From positions 252,001-316,000 of the forward strand of contig JAJEKV010000323.1 in assembly GCA_021234155.1 (NCBI GenBank): 64,000 nucleotides of DNA, given 5' to 3'. Made by a program: the position numbers and the translations under genes. The notes under the pieces are model-generated. The model was given only the letters and a program-made list of their open reading frames with translations, ran no database searches and was not told the DNA's origin. The DNA comes from Isoetes taiwanensis. Its lineage: Eukaryota > Streptophyta > Lycopodiopsida > Isoetales > Isoetaceae. This document shows positions 20,000-31,104 of this stretch, piece by piece; the first letter of the stretch is position 1; the number at the start of each line of letters is the position of its first letter.

Positions 20000-22080
20000 T
20001 TTCATGCCTCCCAAGTATGCAAAAATATATTAGAAATAGCTGCGTGTGCGTTTATCTTACAATCACGCCCTCCATAACCCATATAATGTTTGTTTGTTTT
20101 TAGCACACCAGCCCTACCGGGCCTACAGCCTTTCCTCAAATTCTAGCCTATCCACGTGTAATTTCCATGTCATCAAAATCTGATGTGGTTTATTTTGCAC
20201 CATCAGATCTCTACTTTTGCAAATCTAAGGCCACGAAAATTAGAAAATCAGTAAAAAATTGGGCACGGAGATGGGAAGAGTCAGCAAACTGATTCTTGCG
20301 TTCCTGCCCATTGGAGCTGTGATGCAGATTCCTGCCCATCTCCTATTTAGAGCTATGCTCCGGCACTCGTCCTAGGGCCATTTGCCAAAAAATTGGGAGG
20401 CCATTTTCTGGAGACTGTTGACTATGCTGACTTTGCAGGTGAATATCATATCTCCGAGTATCGTTTCACGTTTCAAGATCCATTCTCAAATTTTCTGCAA
20501 CATAGTTCCTGCCTTTATAAAATGGAGCCAGTGGAGGGCGATTTTGCCCTGATATTTTTTCACTCGACATATGTTAGCATCTTGCGAAGTTCCATTCTCA
20601 GGTGAGTCTGAGATTTCAGAAGAAATTTAGACGGAGATACAGAACGACGTCGCTTGAGGGCTCCCAAGTTAGTTTTCTGCTTAACCTTTTTGTTGCATTT
20701 CTTGTCAATTCTGATACCTAGAAATACAATTCATACATGGTTAGATTCGCACTATTTTGTAATTGTTTTTATCTAGGCAGAAGATCCGACAAAGATTTAA
20801 AGATGTCTTTTTGTATTTAGGATAAGGAGACCCGAAAATGCAGTCCAAAGACGTGGTAAGTCCGGTAATTTTTGCACATTCTTTCTACCTTTCATATTCC
20901 TAAGCTCATTGCGGAACATGATAGCTAGAAACTTTTATATCTCAAGCATCATGTTCAGCAGCATGAATTAAGCAGGATTTTAGGCGCTATTTTGGTTCTT
21001 CAGACTATGGCTATGTTGCCTGCACATCTCTTAGTTGAATTGCAAAGACACACCTTACCATTTTAGAGACATTATTTCCTTCCCTTATAGGTCATAAATT
21101 TCAAAAATATCTCATAGTGCACTAAGAGCAGTTCATCATGATCCAAATCACTGACAGGCTTTTATTGAATGCATAAATGTTTCAGCTGTGTGCATCCTAT
21201 TATGCTTCTTTATAACAATTAACATTTCATAGTCTGAGCTTATGCTATGGAATAAAGTTGCAAGTCTATTATGAGCTAATGTTGTTTAGTTTAACTCTTT
21301 AATGGGTCAAGCAATGCTTTTCGTGTGAAGAAACATGTGCAGCAACAGTTTGATGATGGCCTCACTGGTGCAATCAGACTTGTAATGATGGCCTCTAAGC
21401 AAGCAAGTGTGCAGATAAGGGAATGATCAGTTCATTAGGACATATCACATATGTGTGCACTTGTGGATTACTTGCATTGCTAAACATGTTCTATTGATGG
21501 CTGCCAGAGCCTGTACATGTGACAATACAGAGCCCGTTATTTATCTGTTTTATGTGTTTATGTCATTTATGTCTTTTTGAAATTTTTAAAAGTGCAGGAT
21601 TTGGTGCAAGACTGCCTGCTTCCAGCAATGGACAAACAGGTAGTGCATTACCCTTGGGTTCAGGCTATTCTTATTGTCTATCAAATTCAATTGGACCATA
21701 GCAAGCCACATGCATTGGCATTAAAGTCCCTAGCTTGCTTGATTTATGTTGTACAATCTGCTTCGAGAACCTCATGTGGCAACAAAGCCAAGATGTGATG
21801 GCAAGTGCTAGCCATGTTACATATTCAAAGAACTCCGAGTGGTAGGCACCGGAATCACAAGCGACATGGACTTGAGAGCCCAAGACATGATTTCTAGTCT
21901 AAAAATGACTTAAATTTGATACCATCTTAGCCTGTTGTAGCAATAGTGATATTATACTGGGAGCTTAAAAAAAACAAACTGAAAGCTAATGCACGAGTGG
22001 CATCCTAGATGCATTTGTATTGAAGATGATAATGACCTGACTCATTTCTTGAGTACCTTTGTATCCAAAGTTAACTCTCC
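20000..22080. other. No recognised gene
   Basis: Possible exon-like pieces occur (for example an open frame at 21577-21798, MKFLKVQDLVQDCLLP...), but no domain or consistent splice chain could be supported. They may be introns and 3' parts of the broken gene ending at 20.0 kb. A 28-bp phrase at 20072-20099 (CCATAACCCATATAATG then TTTGTTTGTTT) recurs exactly at 29617-29644. Confidence 0.4.
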
Positions 22081-22424
22081 AGGGTAAAAGCATGTTAGGG
22101 TGTCCCTTAAAAAGTATTATTTAGTGACCAAAAAAGTACCTAAAAAGGTACCCAGGACAAGGTACCCAGGACTGGGTACTGGGTACTGGGTACCCGTGTA
22201 ATGTCTCAATAAAAGTTACATTTTAGAACTTTTATATATATTTTGGTCTCCAGTAGCATTATCTTTATCTTAACTTTGAATATTAATACATCCTTGACTT
22301 TTATTTTGGACCTTTGTACTAGTTTTAATGAGAATAAAAATGAGAAAGTACCCAGTTCTGAAGTACCTAGTGTATGTACTTTTGCAGGTTCCAAAAGTGG
22401 TACACCCTAACATGCTTTTACCCT
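22081..22424. mobile_element. MITE with 23-bp perfect terminal inverted repeats (copy 1)
   Basis: The element begins AGGGTAAAAGCATGTTAGGG and ends with its exact inverse complement; the inverted repeat is 23 bp and perfect. It is flanked by CC on both sides, a 2-bp target duplication. The inside is AT-rich with repeated GGTACCCAGGAC / GGGTACT words and no coding capacity. A second copy is at 63436-63763. The superfamily is not obvious from the termini. Confidence 0.9.
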
Positions 22425-24579
22425 CCATCCTTTTTTTTATGCCCTTGATGCTATATTACCTTTGTAGATCTGATCGATCCCTTCTTTTCCGTAGTAGGGT
22501 TTAAAGTACCACACATGTACAGCAAATTCACAGCAAGTTAAAAGGAACTTGGATATCTATGTTCACATATACCAGGTATAGAACTTTGTATAATCTATAG
22601 ATGCTTCTGTTACAAACAATTTGGAAAAAACATGATTCAAAAATGTTGCACTGACAATTGTTGCAGGCACATACTGTGTAACTATGTACCTTTGCTCACT
22701 TTGTGGCACTAGAATTTGGTGGTAAGATTTGCATTTTTTAGAAGATGATGATCCCATCCTTGCATTTTTGGGAGACCACTGTCATGCCACCTAAATGTTA
22801 TCTTTCTGTTGTAAGCAGGATGTTGTATCAGAACAGTTAATAGGTTGGAGTCAAGCTGCTATTTCTTTAAAATTCTTTGACATGGTATGCATGCATAACT
22901 TTGGTATATATACATCAGCTAGAAGGTACACATGTCTCATACTTCTAAAACAAGGAACTCTTTTTATTTCAAGGAACCCTAGAGAACTCATGTCCGTACT
23001 TTAAATGTGCATGTGGCTAAAATTATGGGGAAGAGGAAAAGGTAGACTATGATAATCAAAATAACTTGGCATATGGATTATGTCAAAACATATGGAACAA
23101 GTCTTCCCAAAAGTATCAGCTTCTGCTACGATGTTGTTATCTGTTATTGTTTAAGCAAGAAATTAAAACCTGATCTCTCTTATTGGGAAGCTAATGAAGC
23201 TGCAATGAGGTTTCAGAAAGTTGTACGAAGTGCAAATATCTATGCTTTATGCACATGCGAGATCCAGATCAAGTTGGACTTGATAACTTAATGCTTTATG
23301 AAAATGGCACTTAGACTGAAGATGGTCACATACAAAACTAGAAGGCAGCTTAGTACTCTTCTATGGAAGGGGCATGATGTTGATGCACAGATGAAGCCCA
23401 AAGCTAGTCATATATGAGTGGACAGATGCACGCTATCTAATTGACACGACAAACTAACATAACAATTTCCAGCTAAATGATGGGTCATTTAAGCTGGATG
23501 TTGATTGAAATTCGCATCCATTCCAAATCACAAATGTACCATCTCATTTCAAGTATCCCTGTTGTATTTCCTTGTTCTTTGTTTTTGCCATTTACAAGTT
23601 GATTTTTTCTCCCACTAGCTATTACTTTCTTTTTCTTTTTAACTTCAACTCTCAACATTCTTCATGAAGTCTTCCCTTGCGGAGTTGTGTAAACTTTTTG
23701 GCAATATGCTTGTATATATAGCAATAATGCTTACATGTTTGAAACGTGACTAATAATTTTATTCGTAATTGATCTGGTGACATTGTGTGGCAGCCTGCCA
23801 TATGCAGCACACCTGCATGGATACAAAATGGTACAGGTTTAGAAATGGTTGGATCTGCGAAGTCTTCTTACTTGCTTCTGTTACTGGGGAGATGTGCAAA
23901 CTTTTTGACAAGGCACTACTTTGTTGTGATGCTTTAGTATGAACTTTGTCCTATAAGCAACCATGAGTAATGAGTAGTCATCGATAAATTGATCAAAGCC
24001 ATCATGCATGGAGGAGAACCCTTGTGTCAAATTGCACTGCTCTAGTTTATGCAGCACATTCATAAATTTGTGTTAGAGCATCTCATAGGTCTTCAAAAGA
24101 GTGACAATAAGTGCTAAAATGGCAATAACAGTTTTTGTAATTGATTAATTCAGCGAGCATAAAAAAAAAATGTAAAGAAAGAAAGCCTTGTGAATTTAAA
24201 CTCTGATCTAGATGAATTTGATCTTGTTAGGAAAATGTTACCCTAATCTATAATGCTTCCAAAGACAACTTTTGAACTTGAGGAGCCTCAAAAACTATAT
24301 CACCATATTTAAGAAAAAAAACTCTTCATTTGAAGGGTATTTTTAAATACTTGCAAACTTCAAGGGTATTATTATAGTTGGAACTTTCCCATTAGATATC
24401 TGTAATATGCCATCTCACAGAGCGAGCAATATAAACGACTTAAACGTCATCTAAAAGTGTTCCATATATGGTACAAGACTTATTGAAGTCAACCTTATCG
24501 ATCATTAACAATGGTCTCAACAAAGCATAACAAATTTGGTCTTGCCTACACCACAGCCCTCTGGTGTGCCTTTTGCTAG
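22425..24579. other. No recognised gene
   Basis: AT-rich sequence with short open frames only. Nothing on either strand carried a domain I could identify, and I see no repeat of note. Confidence 0.45.
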
Positions 24580-24780
24580 TTTTTTTTTTTTTTTTTGGAC
24601 ATAGGTTGTTTATTCATTATGCAACATCAAGTACATTTCATGAATCACAAGCAGCCAATCTAGAGTAGCTCCATGTGATGGTATTACAAATAGCCAATCT
24701 CGAACCGTGACCTACCAGCCAATCTAGAGTAGCTCCAAGCAAAATCTCTTCTATGACCTTAATAAACATACCAATGCATG
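24580..24780 (-). repeat. Poly-T plus 184-bp segment, left copy flanking the copia element
   Basis: A run of 17 T (24580-24596) is followed by 184 bp (24597-24780) identical to 29662-29845. On the minus strand the segment ends ATGAATAAACAACCTATGTCC followed by poly-A, so it resembles the 3' end of a polyadenylated retroposed transcript, with AATAAA about 15 bases before the A-run. The LTR of the copia element begins at the very next base. Confidence 0.95.
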
Positions 24781-25110
24781 GATTTTTCGAAGGTAGATCA
24801 GAATTTCCACGTCATCACAATGCCATCACAACACGAAGTCTTCTGTTGTAACAGTTTGTCTATTCCTAGAAGTAGTAACAGTTTGTCTATTCCTAGAAGT
24901 AGCCGTTCAAAGGACGAGTATAAAGGGAACAACCAAGCATGCCACGATCACTCTGAAGCGAGCTCCGTCCTGATTCCTTCTCTCTATTGTCTTTCAATTC
25001 CGACTCTCTACTTTCTGTTATTCTCAGCTTGATTCAAGCTGACCCCATTGTACTGTTTTTCTCAGATATAAACATAGTTTTCTTCTACTCTTATCTTTCG
25101 TCTTTCAATA
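24781..25110 (+). repeat. 5' LTR of the copia element (5-bp truncated)
   Basis: Aligns base for base with 29287-29616. The missing bases correspond to TGTTG at 29282-29286. It contains a 27-bp tandem duplication (TAACAGTTTGTCTATTCC... twice) near 24855-24910, and a TATAAA-like signal (GAGTATAAAGGG) near 24920 that could serve as the promoter. Confidence 0.96.
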
Positions 25111-25128
25111 GGTTATGGGCACATCTCG
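25111..25128 (+). other. Primer binding site for half-molecule initiator tRNA-Met
   Basis: GGTTATGGGC followed by ACATC directly abuts the LTR end. From memory, the plant initiator tRNA-Met anticodon arm reads GGUGGGCCCAUAACC; its complement GGTTATGGGCCCACC agrees at 13 of the first 15 positions. Confidence 0.7.
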
Positions 25129-25212
25129 GCTGAACAAATCCGCCTCAGACGCACCCGCCATTTCCTCTTATTTCATTCCTTCCTTCCGTTTCCTTCCCTT
25201 CTTTCAAGAAAC

Positions 25213-28200
25213 ATGTATGCTGTTCATGGAGCTCAAGGTTCACAAACAGATCGGAGAATGACGGATCGCTTTGAGGGCAAAAACTTCCATTTTTGGAAGT
25301 GGCGAATCCAAATGATTCTTGAGGATAAGAATCTGTGGAATTTGGTTAAACCCCTGGATCAAGATGAGATCCTTGGGAACGAAGATGGTCATGGTATTCT
25401 GCAGGGAGAAGCAGTTGATCCAGCCACGTTGGAGACCCAGGATCTGAAGGCCCGGATAATTATCTGCAGTAGCTTGGGAGATACTGCAGCCAAGTTGGTG
25501 AAAGATGCCTCTAATGCACGGGATGCATGGATGATCTTACAGAAACGGTATGCCTCTAACACTGCCGTCAACCGAGTATTGCTCCGGAAGAAACTGCACG
25601 ACCTAGAGATGCATGATCAGGATGATGTTGAAAAACACATCAGGGCCATGAAGGATATTCTGGATGACTTAGCAGCCACAGGAGCTGTTGTCACAGAGGA
25701 CGAAAAGGTCTGTGTTCTTTTAAATAGTTTACCAGATTCTTATGGGAACTTGGTTACATTTCTTGAAGAGAAGATTGAAGATTTCAATTTTGAAGCCACC
25801 ATCGATCGAATCAGACTTGAAGCATTGCGCAAGGCCAAGCATTCCCCCTCAGCCAAAGAAGACTCTCTTCAGTTTGCCAATGCCCGCAAGAGTTCTAATT
25901 CCTCAAATCCCTCACATTCTCGTCGCCCTCGTCCTGATAAAAAGCAGATCCAATGTTTCAGATGTCAATTGTTTGGTCATTATGCACGGGACTGTTCCAC
26001 TGTGATCACCACTCCACTGCTTCCCACACCAGTGCAAACCACTCCTGTGCAAACCACTCCTGCCTCCAAATCCATTCCTGAAGAAAGAAGCAACCTCACC
26101 ATTGACGATGTTGAGCCAAATGAATTCTTATTTTCCAGTGCAGATTTTGGAGACACTCAACCCAGTGATTACTGGTATCTTGATTCAGGTGCTACATCGC
26201 ACATGACATTCAAAAGGGAACTCTTTACTTCCTATCAGCCTTTGTGTCCTCCAAGAATCGTTCGTTTAGGCGATGACTCTCAGTAACAAGGCATTGGAAT
26301 TGGCACTGTATCTTTTGTTCTTCCTAATGGTTCCACGAAATTGATCCGCCAGGTGTTACATGTTCCAGGACTAACCAAGCATCTTCTTTCTATCAGCCGT
26401 ATAACAGATGCAGGTTACAGAGTCACATTCCATCAACAGCAGTGTCACATATCAGATCATCAAGGCGGCTGCATTCTCATTGGTCATCGTTGTGGCTATT
26501 TATATCAGTTACACATGGAGGAATCTGCAAATTTGTGCACTTCTGTGACGTCTCCCTCTCTCTGGCATCAAAGACTTGGTCATCTGAGTGCATCTCGTCT
26601 TTCTCATCTCATTCACACAGGCCACATCTGCTCCAAGGCTCCAGACAATCAACCCTGCAATGCTTGCTTACAGTGTAAGGTTACCAGAAACCATTTTCCT
26701 CTTTCTTCTAGTCGTGCCACACATTGTCTTGCCTTGGTGCATGCAGATCTTGTTGGACCAGTTCGATACCCAACATTTGGAGGAGCAAAATACATTCTTG
26801 TTATCCTGGATGACCACTCCCGCAAGCTCTTCACTTATCTGCTCCAGACCAAAGCCCAGACCTTCAATTCCTTTTGTTCATTCAAACAACTCTCTGAAAA
26901 ATCTGCTGCCTGCTCTATTGTGGCCCTTAGAACTGATGGAGGTGGGGAATTTACCTCACACACCTTTCGCAACTTCTGTTCCCACCATGGAATTCGTCAT
27001 GAGTTCTCTTCTCCACAATGCCCTGAACAAAATGGTCGAGTGGAGAGAGCCAACAGAACTCTTCTTGAAATGGCTAGAACTTTGCTTTTATCCATGAATG
27101 TACCCCACAGATTCTGGGGTGAAGCGATTGCCACTGCCACTTATCTCATAAATCTGCTTCCTCACAGTGCCATAAACCAAGCAATCCCTGAAGAAATTTG
27201 GAGCCATCGTCCAGCATCTCATAAACATCTACGAGTATTTGGGTGTAAAGCTTTTGTTCATTCAACGTCCACCACCAAAATGGCACCCAAAGGTACACCA
27301 TGCATGTTCTTAGGCTACAGTTCTGTCCACAAGGCCTACCGATTCTATGATTTGGATGCCCAAAAGCTTATAGTCAGTCCCAATGCTGCCTTTAACGAGC
27401 ATGAACCGTGCCATATTTCCCCCATTCCACCTAACATGAATCTGATTGAGATCCTTCCAGAGAATTCTAACCTTGACTCCTCAGTTGATCCTCCACCTGA
27501 TTTTTCTGGTGCACCTGCCCATTCTCTTGACAATTCCCCATGTCCACCACTTCACGCTCCTCCTTCCTGCACCCAAACTGTTCCATCATCCAGCCGACCT
27601 GTTAGAGAGAGGCGACCTCCAGCATGGACCTCTGATTATGTCATGATCTCTAATGATCTTGTTCCTGAACCCAAGACTTTTCGGGATGCCATGAATTGTT
27701 ATCATCGTGCAGATTGGCAGCAAGCCATGGATGCTGAATTGGCCTCAATCAATGCTAATGGTACATGGTCAGTTGTTCCCATACCTCCTAATCGCCCCAT
27801 TGTTGGCAGTCGATGGGTATACAAGGTTAAGTATTCTAGTGATGGACAGATCGAGCGTTTCAAAGCCCGGTTTGTGGCAAAAGGGTTCAGCCAAATCGAA
27901 GGAATCGACTTTGATGAGACATATGCACCTGTTGCCCGTTTGACATCTATCAGAACTCTTTTGGCATATGCAGCAGTACAGGGCTTTCACATTCATCAGA
28001 TGGATGTACAAAATGCTTTTCTCCACGGCAATCTTGATGAAGAAGTATATATTGATGTTCCGGAAGGATTCTCATTTCCACCCAACTCGGTGTGCAGACT
28101 CCACAAAGCGCTTTACGGACTTCGACAAGCTTCGCGATCTTGGTATCACACTCTCCGTTCTGTTCTCCATAATCTCGGATTCAGTGTTTGTCCAGCAGAT

Positions 28201-29223
28201 GCAAGCCTTTATTTCCAACTTCATCCATTTCCCATATTTCTTGCTGTCTACGTGGATGACTTGCTCATACTAGCCCATCCACAAGCTGACCTCCCAAATC
28301 TGAAACAACAGCTCTCCTCTCACTTTTCTATGAAGGACTTAGGACCTGCTCACTACTTTCTTGGCATCCAGCTTAAATATGATCAAGCTGCTGGCACCCT
28401 CTTCATTCACCAACAGAAATACCTGCAAAACATCCTTTCATGTCACAACTTGCTCCAATGCAATCCTACCTTGACTCCTTTGGATCCCAATTGCCAACTC
28501 CTTCCCTCTGATCCGACCTGTTCACCAGATTTTACGTACTTTGCTGACCATTACAGATCTATTATTGGTTCTCTCAATTTTGCTGCTCAAGCTACTAGAC
28601 ATGATCTTGCTTTTCCCATATGCAAACTGAGCCAATATCTTAATGCTCCCAAGCACTCTCACTGTGTTGCACTCAAGCGTACTCTCCGCTATCTTGCTGG
28701 TACTCTCCATCATGGTCTCCTCTATAAAGCTAGTGGGGGTTCTGATCTTATTGGTTATGCTGATGCTGATTGGGCTGCCGACTCTCATGATCGCAAATCT
28801 GTGTCTGGTTATGTTTTCACACTTGCCCACACTGCCATCTGCTGGAGCAGCTCCAAACAACAATGCACTGCTCTCTCTACAACTAAGGCTGAATACATCA
28901 GCCTATCTCATGCCACCAGAGAAGCCCTTTGGCTTCGACAACTTGTTCATAGCTTGCATCTCCATATCCCTCTTCAAATTCCTCTGCACAACGACAATCA
29001 AGGGGCCATAGCTGTCGCTCACAATCCCGTCAACCACCGCCGTCTCAAACACATTGACCTCCGCTATCACTTTCTCCGAGATCATGTCACCAATTCTGAT
29101 ATCTCCATCCTATTTTGCCCCTCTGATTCCATGCCAGCTGATATGTTCACTAAACCTCTTGCATCACCAAAACTGTCAACTTTTTCTACCAAGATTGGGC
29201 TCCTTTCACCAGCTTGTCTCTGA
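25213..29223 (+). CDS. Copia gag-pol polyprotein with one in-frame stop
   Basis: One reading frame of about 1336 codons is interrupted only by TAA at 26284-26286. Gag region: the N-terminal domain contains FWKWRIQMILED, then the zinc knuckle CFRCQLFGHYARDC (CX2CX4HX4C). Protease: YLDSGATSHM. GAG-pre-integrase: WHQRLGHLSASRL. Integrase: HADLVGP, RTDGGGEF and QNGRVERANRTLLEMAR give the D, D and E residues. Reverse transcriptase: WVYKVKY, RFKARFVAKGFSQ, QMDVQNAFLHG, YVDDLLIL. RNase H: GYADADWA, STTKAEYIS, HIDLRYHFLRD. The stop lies between protease and integrase, just after LGDDSQ. Otherwise the frame is undamaged, consistent with the low LTR divergence. Copia polyproteins are cleaved by the encoded protease and act in cytoplasmic particles. 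Confidence 0.95.
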
Positions 29224-29281
29224 GTGGGGGCTTCTGCATGGTGATTCATTCAGAGCCATGCTGATCTACTTCGAGTGGGGG

Positions 29282-29616
29282 TGTTGGATTTTTCGAAGGT
29301 AGATCAGAATTTCCACGTCATCACAATGCCATCACAACACAAAGTCTTCTGTTGTAACAGTTTGTCTATTCCTAGAAGCAGTAACAGTTTGTCTATTCCT
29401 AGAAGTAGCCGTTCAAAGGACGAGTATAAAGGGAACAACCAAGCATGCCACGATCACTCTGAAGCGAGCTCCGTCCTGATTCCTTCTCTCTGTTGTCTTT
29501 CAATTCCGACTCTCTACTTTCTGTTATTCTCAGCTTGATTCAAGCTGACCCCATTGTACTGTTTTTCTCAGATATAAACATAGTTTTCTTCTACTCTTAT
29601 CTTTCGTCTTTCAATA
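29282..29616 (+). repeat. 3' LTR of the copia element
   Basis: TGTTGGATTTTTCGAAGG ... TCTTTCAATA. The LTR ends in TA instead of CA, as does that of the short retrotransposon at 16.45 kb. Confidence 0.97.
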
Positions 29617-29845
29617 CCATAACCCATATAATGTTTGTTTGTTTGTTTTTTTTTTTTTTTTGGACATAGGTTGTTTATTCATTATGCAACATCAAGTACA
29701 TTTCATGAATCACAAGCAGCCAATCTAGAGTAGCTCCATGTGATGGTATTACAAATAGCCAATCTCGAACCGTGACCTACCAGCCAATCTAGAGTAGCTC
29801 CAAGCAAAATCTCTTCTATGACCTTAATAAACATACCAATGCATG
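29617..29845. repeat. Filler phrase, poly-T and right copy of the 184-bp flank
   Basis: 29617-29644 repeats a 28-bp phrase found at 20072-20099. It is followed by a T-run (29646-29661) and then 29662-29845, identical to 24597-24780. Beyond 29845 the sequence continues AATTAACAATGTGC, absent from the left flank, so the right copy is contiguous with the original locus. Confidence 0.93.
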
Positions 29846-31104
29846 AATTAACAATGTGCTCCTCACTAACATGCATGAAGGCATCTCACAATCATTGTGC
29901 ATTTAAGTTTGCAATTGATTTGACGTCACTTCACCTGCTCCAAATGCAGATGCAGAAAGCAAATCTGAAAGATAGTTTGAATGCTAGTTTCATGCCCTTC
30001 CTAGCAGAATGCTTTTAACCAAGCCATGTAATTGTCTTTGCTTCATCTACAACATACCTCTATGTCGTCGCCTCTTACCTCTATGTTGTCGCCTCTGAAT
30101 CCTAGAGGACCTCTTGCATTAAGAAAGAGTCGAAATAACTGCACAAAAACCCTGTAAGGCACATATTTGCTGCACAATTAATAGAGTTTCGAGGCTAAAG
30201 ATACCACGTTATTTACAACCATTAAGAACTGTGGAGGCCCGTTTCAAAATATTACCAGGCTGATCTGCGTGAGTGCTTTCTGTGTTGGATATCAATCAAT
30301 GATTAATATATGTAGAGCGCTTATGACAACATGTTTTGACATTATAAACTTCTTTATCAGAACAAAAGGATCATTAATCTACTTATATTGCTAATACATC
30401 AACATCCAATAGATAAAATAATTCTTGATTTCTATATATGCTACCAAAGGTACAGCCAATCAAAAGTCGACATACCAAGACCAACATTAGTACAAGCATA
30501 CAAAGACGAAATAATACTTGGTTTCTATTGGGCTGACAAATCCACCAGCTGGGCTTAAAAATCCACCTATAGATTAAGTTGACAAACTTGCCAATCGGCT
30601 GGGAATCTATATGTATAGCAGCATTTATCATACTAATCTGAGCTCGAATCCTCTGTGAGGCCCGTTTCCCTTTGGTTTGTAAGTTTAATATCAATGATGT
30701 CCACAAATATATCATCCACTATCCAAAAAAAAGATAAAACTCTTGAATTAAGATAAAACTCTTGAATTATAGATTGCAATACTGATGTAAGGCGCTAGCT
30801 CGCCAGCGCTAAATTCTTGTATAATGTAAGAAGATTATGGATATTGAATGTTGTAGGACCACTTATGTGGCATAACACAATTTTTGCAAGCAACATTCGT
30901 TATCTTTCTAACGATCAAAGTGCTGAAGCAAAGGTAAGATGAGTTAAAACGAGAAAAAAAGCACATGATGGGGAAACAATTTATTGAATTGCGCAACCTC
31001 GGAAACAAGCACAACCACGTTATGCATATCCAAGCTGTTTAAACTAACCAGTATCTCTCCCTTCTACCAGCTACTTGAAATCATCATAATTTATGAAAGC
31101 TGAA
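29846..31104. other. Intergenic; 3' flank of the ALS gene
   Basis: No coding region recognised. The stretch 30.8-31.1 kb is the presumed 3' UTR and downstream region of ALS on the minus strand, including a candidate polyadenylation signal (minus-strand CAATAAATTG, near 30980). Confidence 0.5.

Larger units (their letters stand above)
24781..29616 (+). mobile_element. Ty1/copia LTR retrotransposon, young
   Basis: The 5' LTR at 24781-25110 lacks its first five bases; the complete 3' LTR is 29282-29616. The LTRs differ at only about three positions, which implies recent insertion. The primer site starts at 25111, GGTTATGGGCACATC. It matches the complement of the anticodon-stem region of initiator tRNA-Met, as in Drosophila copia, rather than the tRNA 3' end. 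The polypurine tract GAGTGGGGG (29273-29281) abuts the 3' LTR. Domain order gag, protease, integrase, reverse transcriptase, RNase H is Ty1/copia. There is no short target duplication; the two outer flanks are instead the 184-bp repeats at 24597 and 29662. Confidence 0.97.

Noticed and set aside
24580-24780. Solo SINE
   Set aside because: It has a poly-A-like end and AATAAA, but no A/B-box promoter. The identical right copy continues into unique flank, which fits a target duplication better than two SINE insertions.
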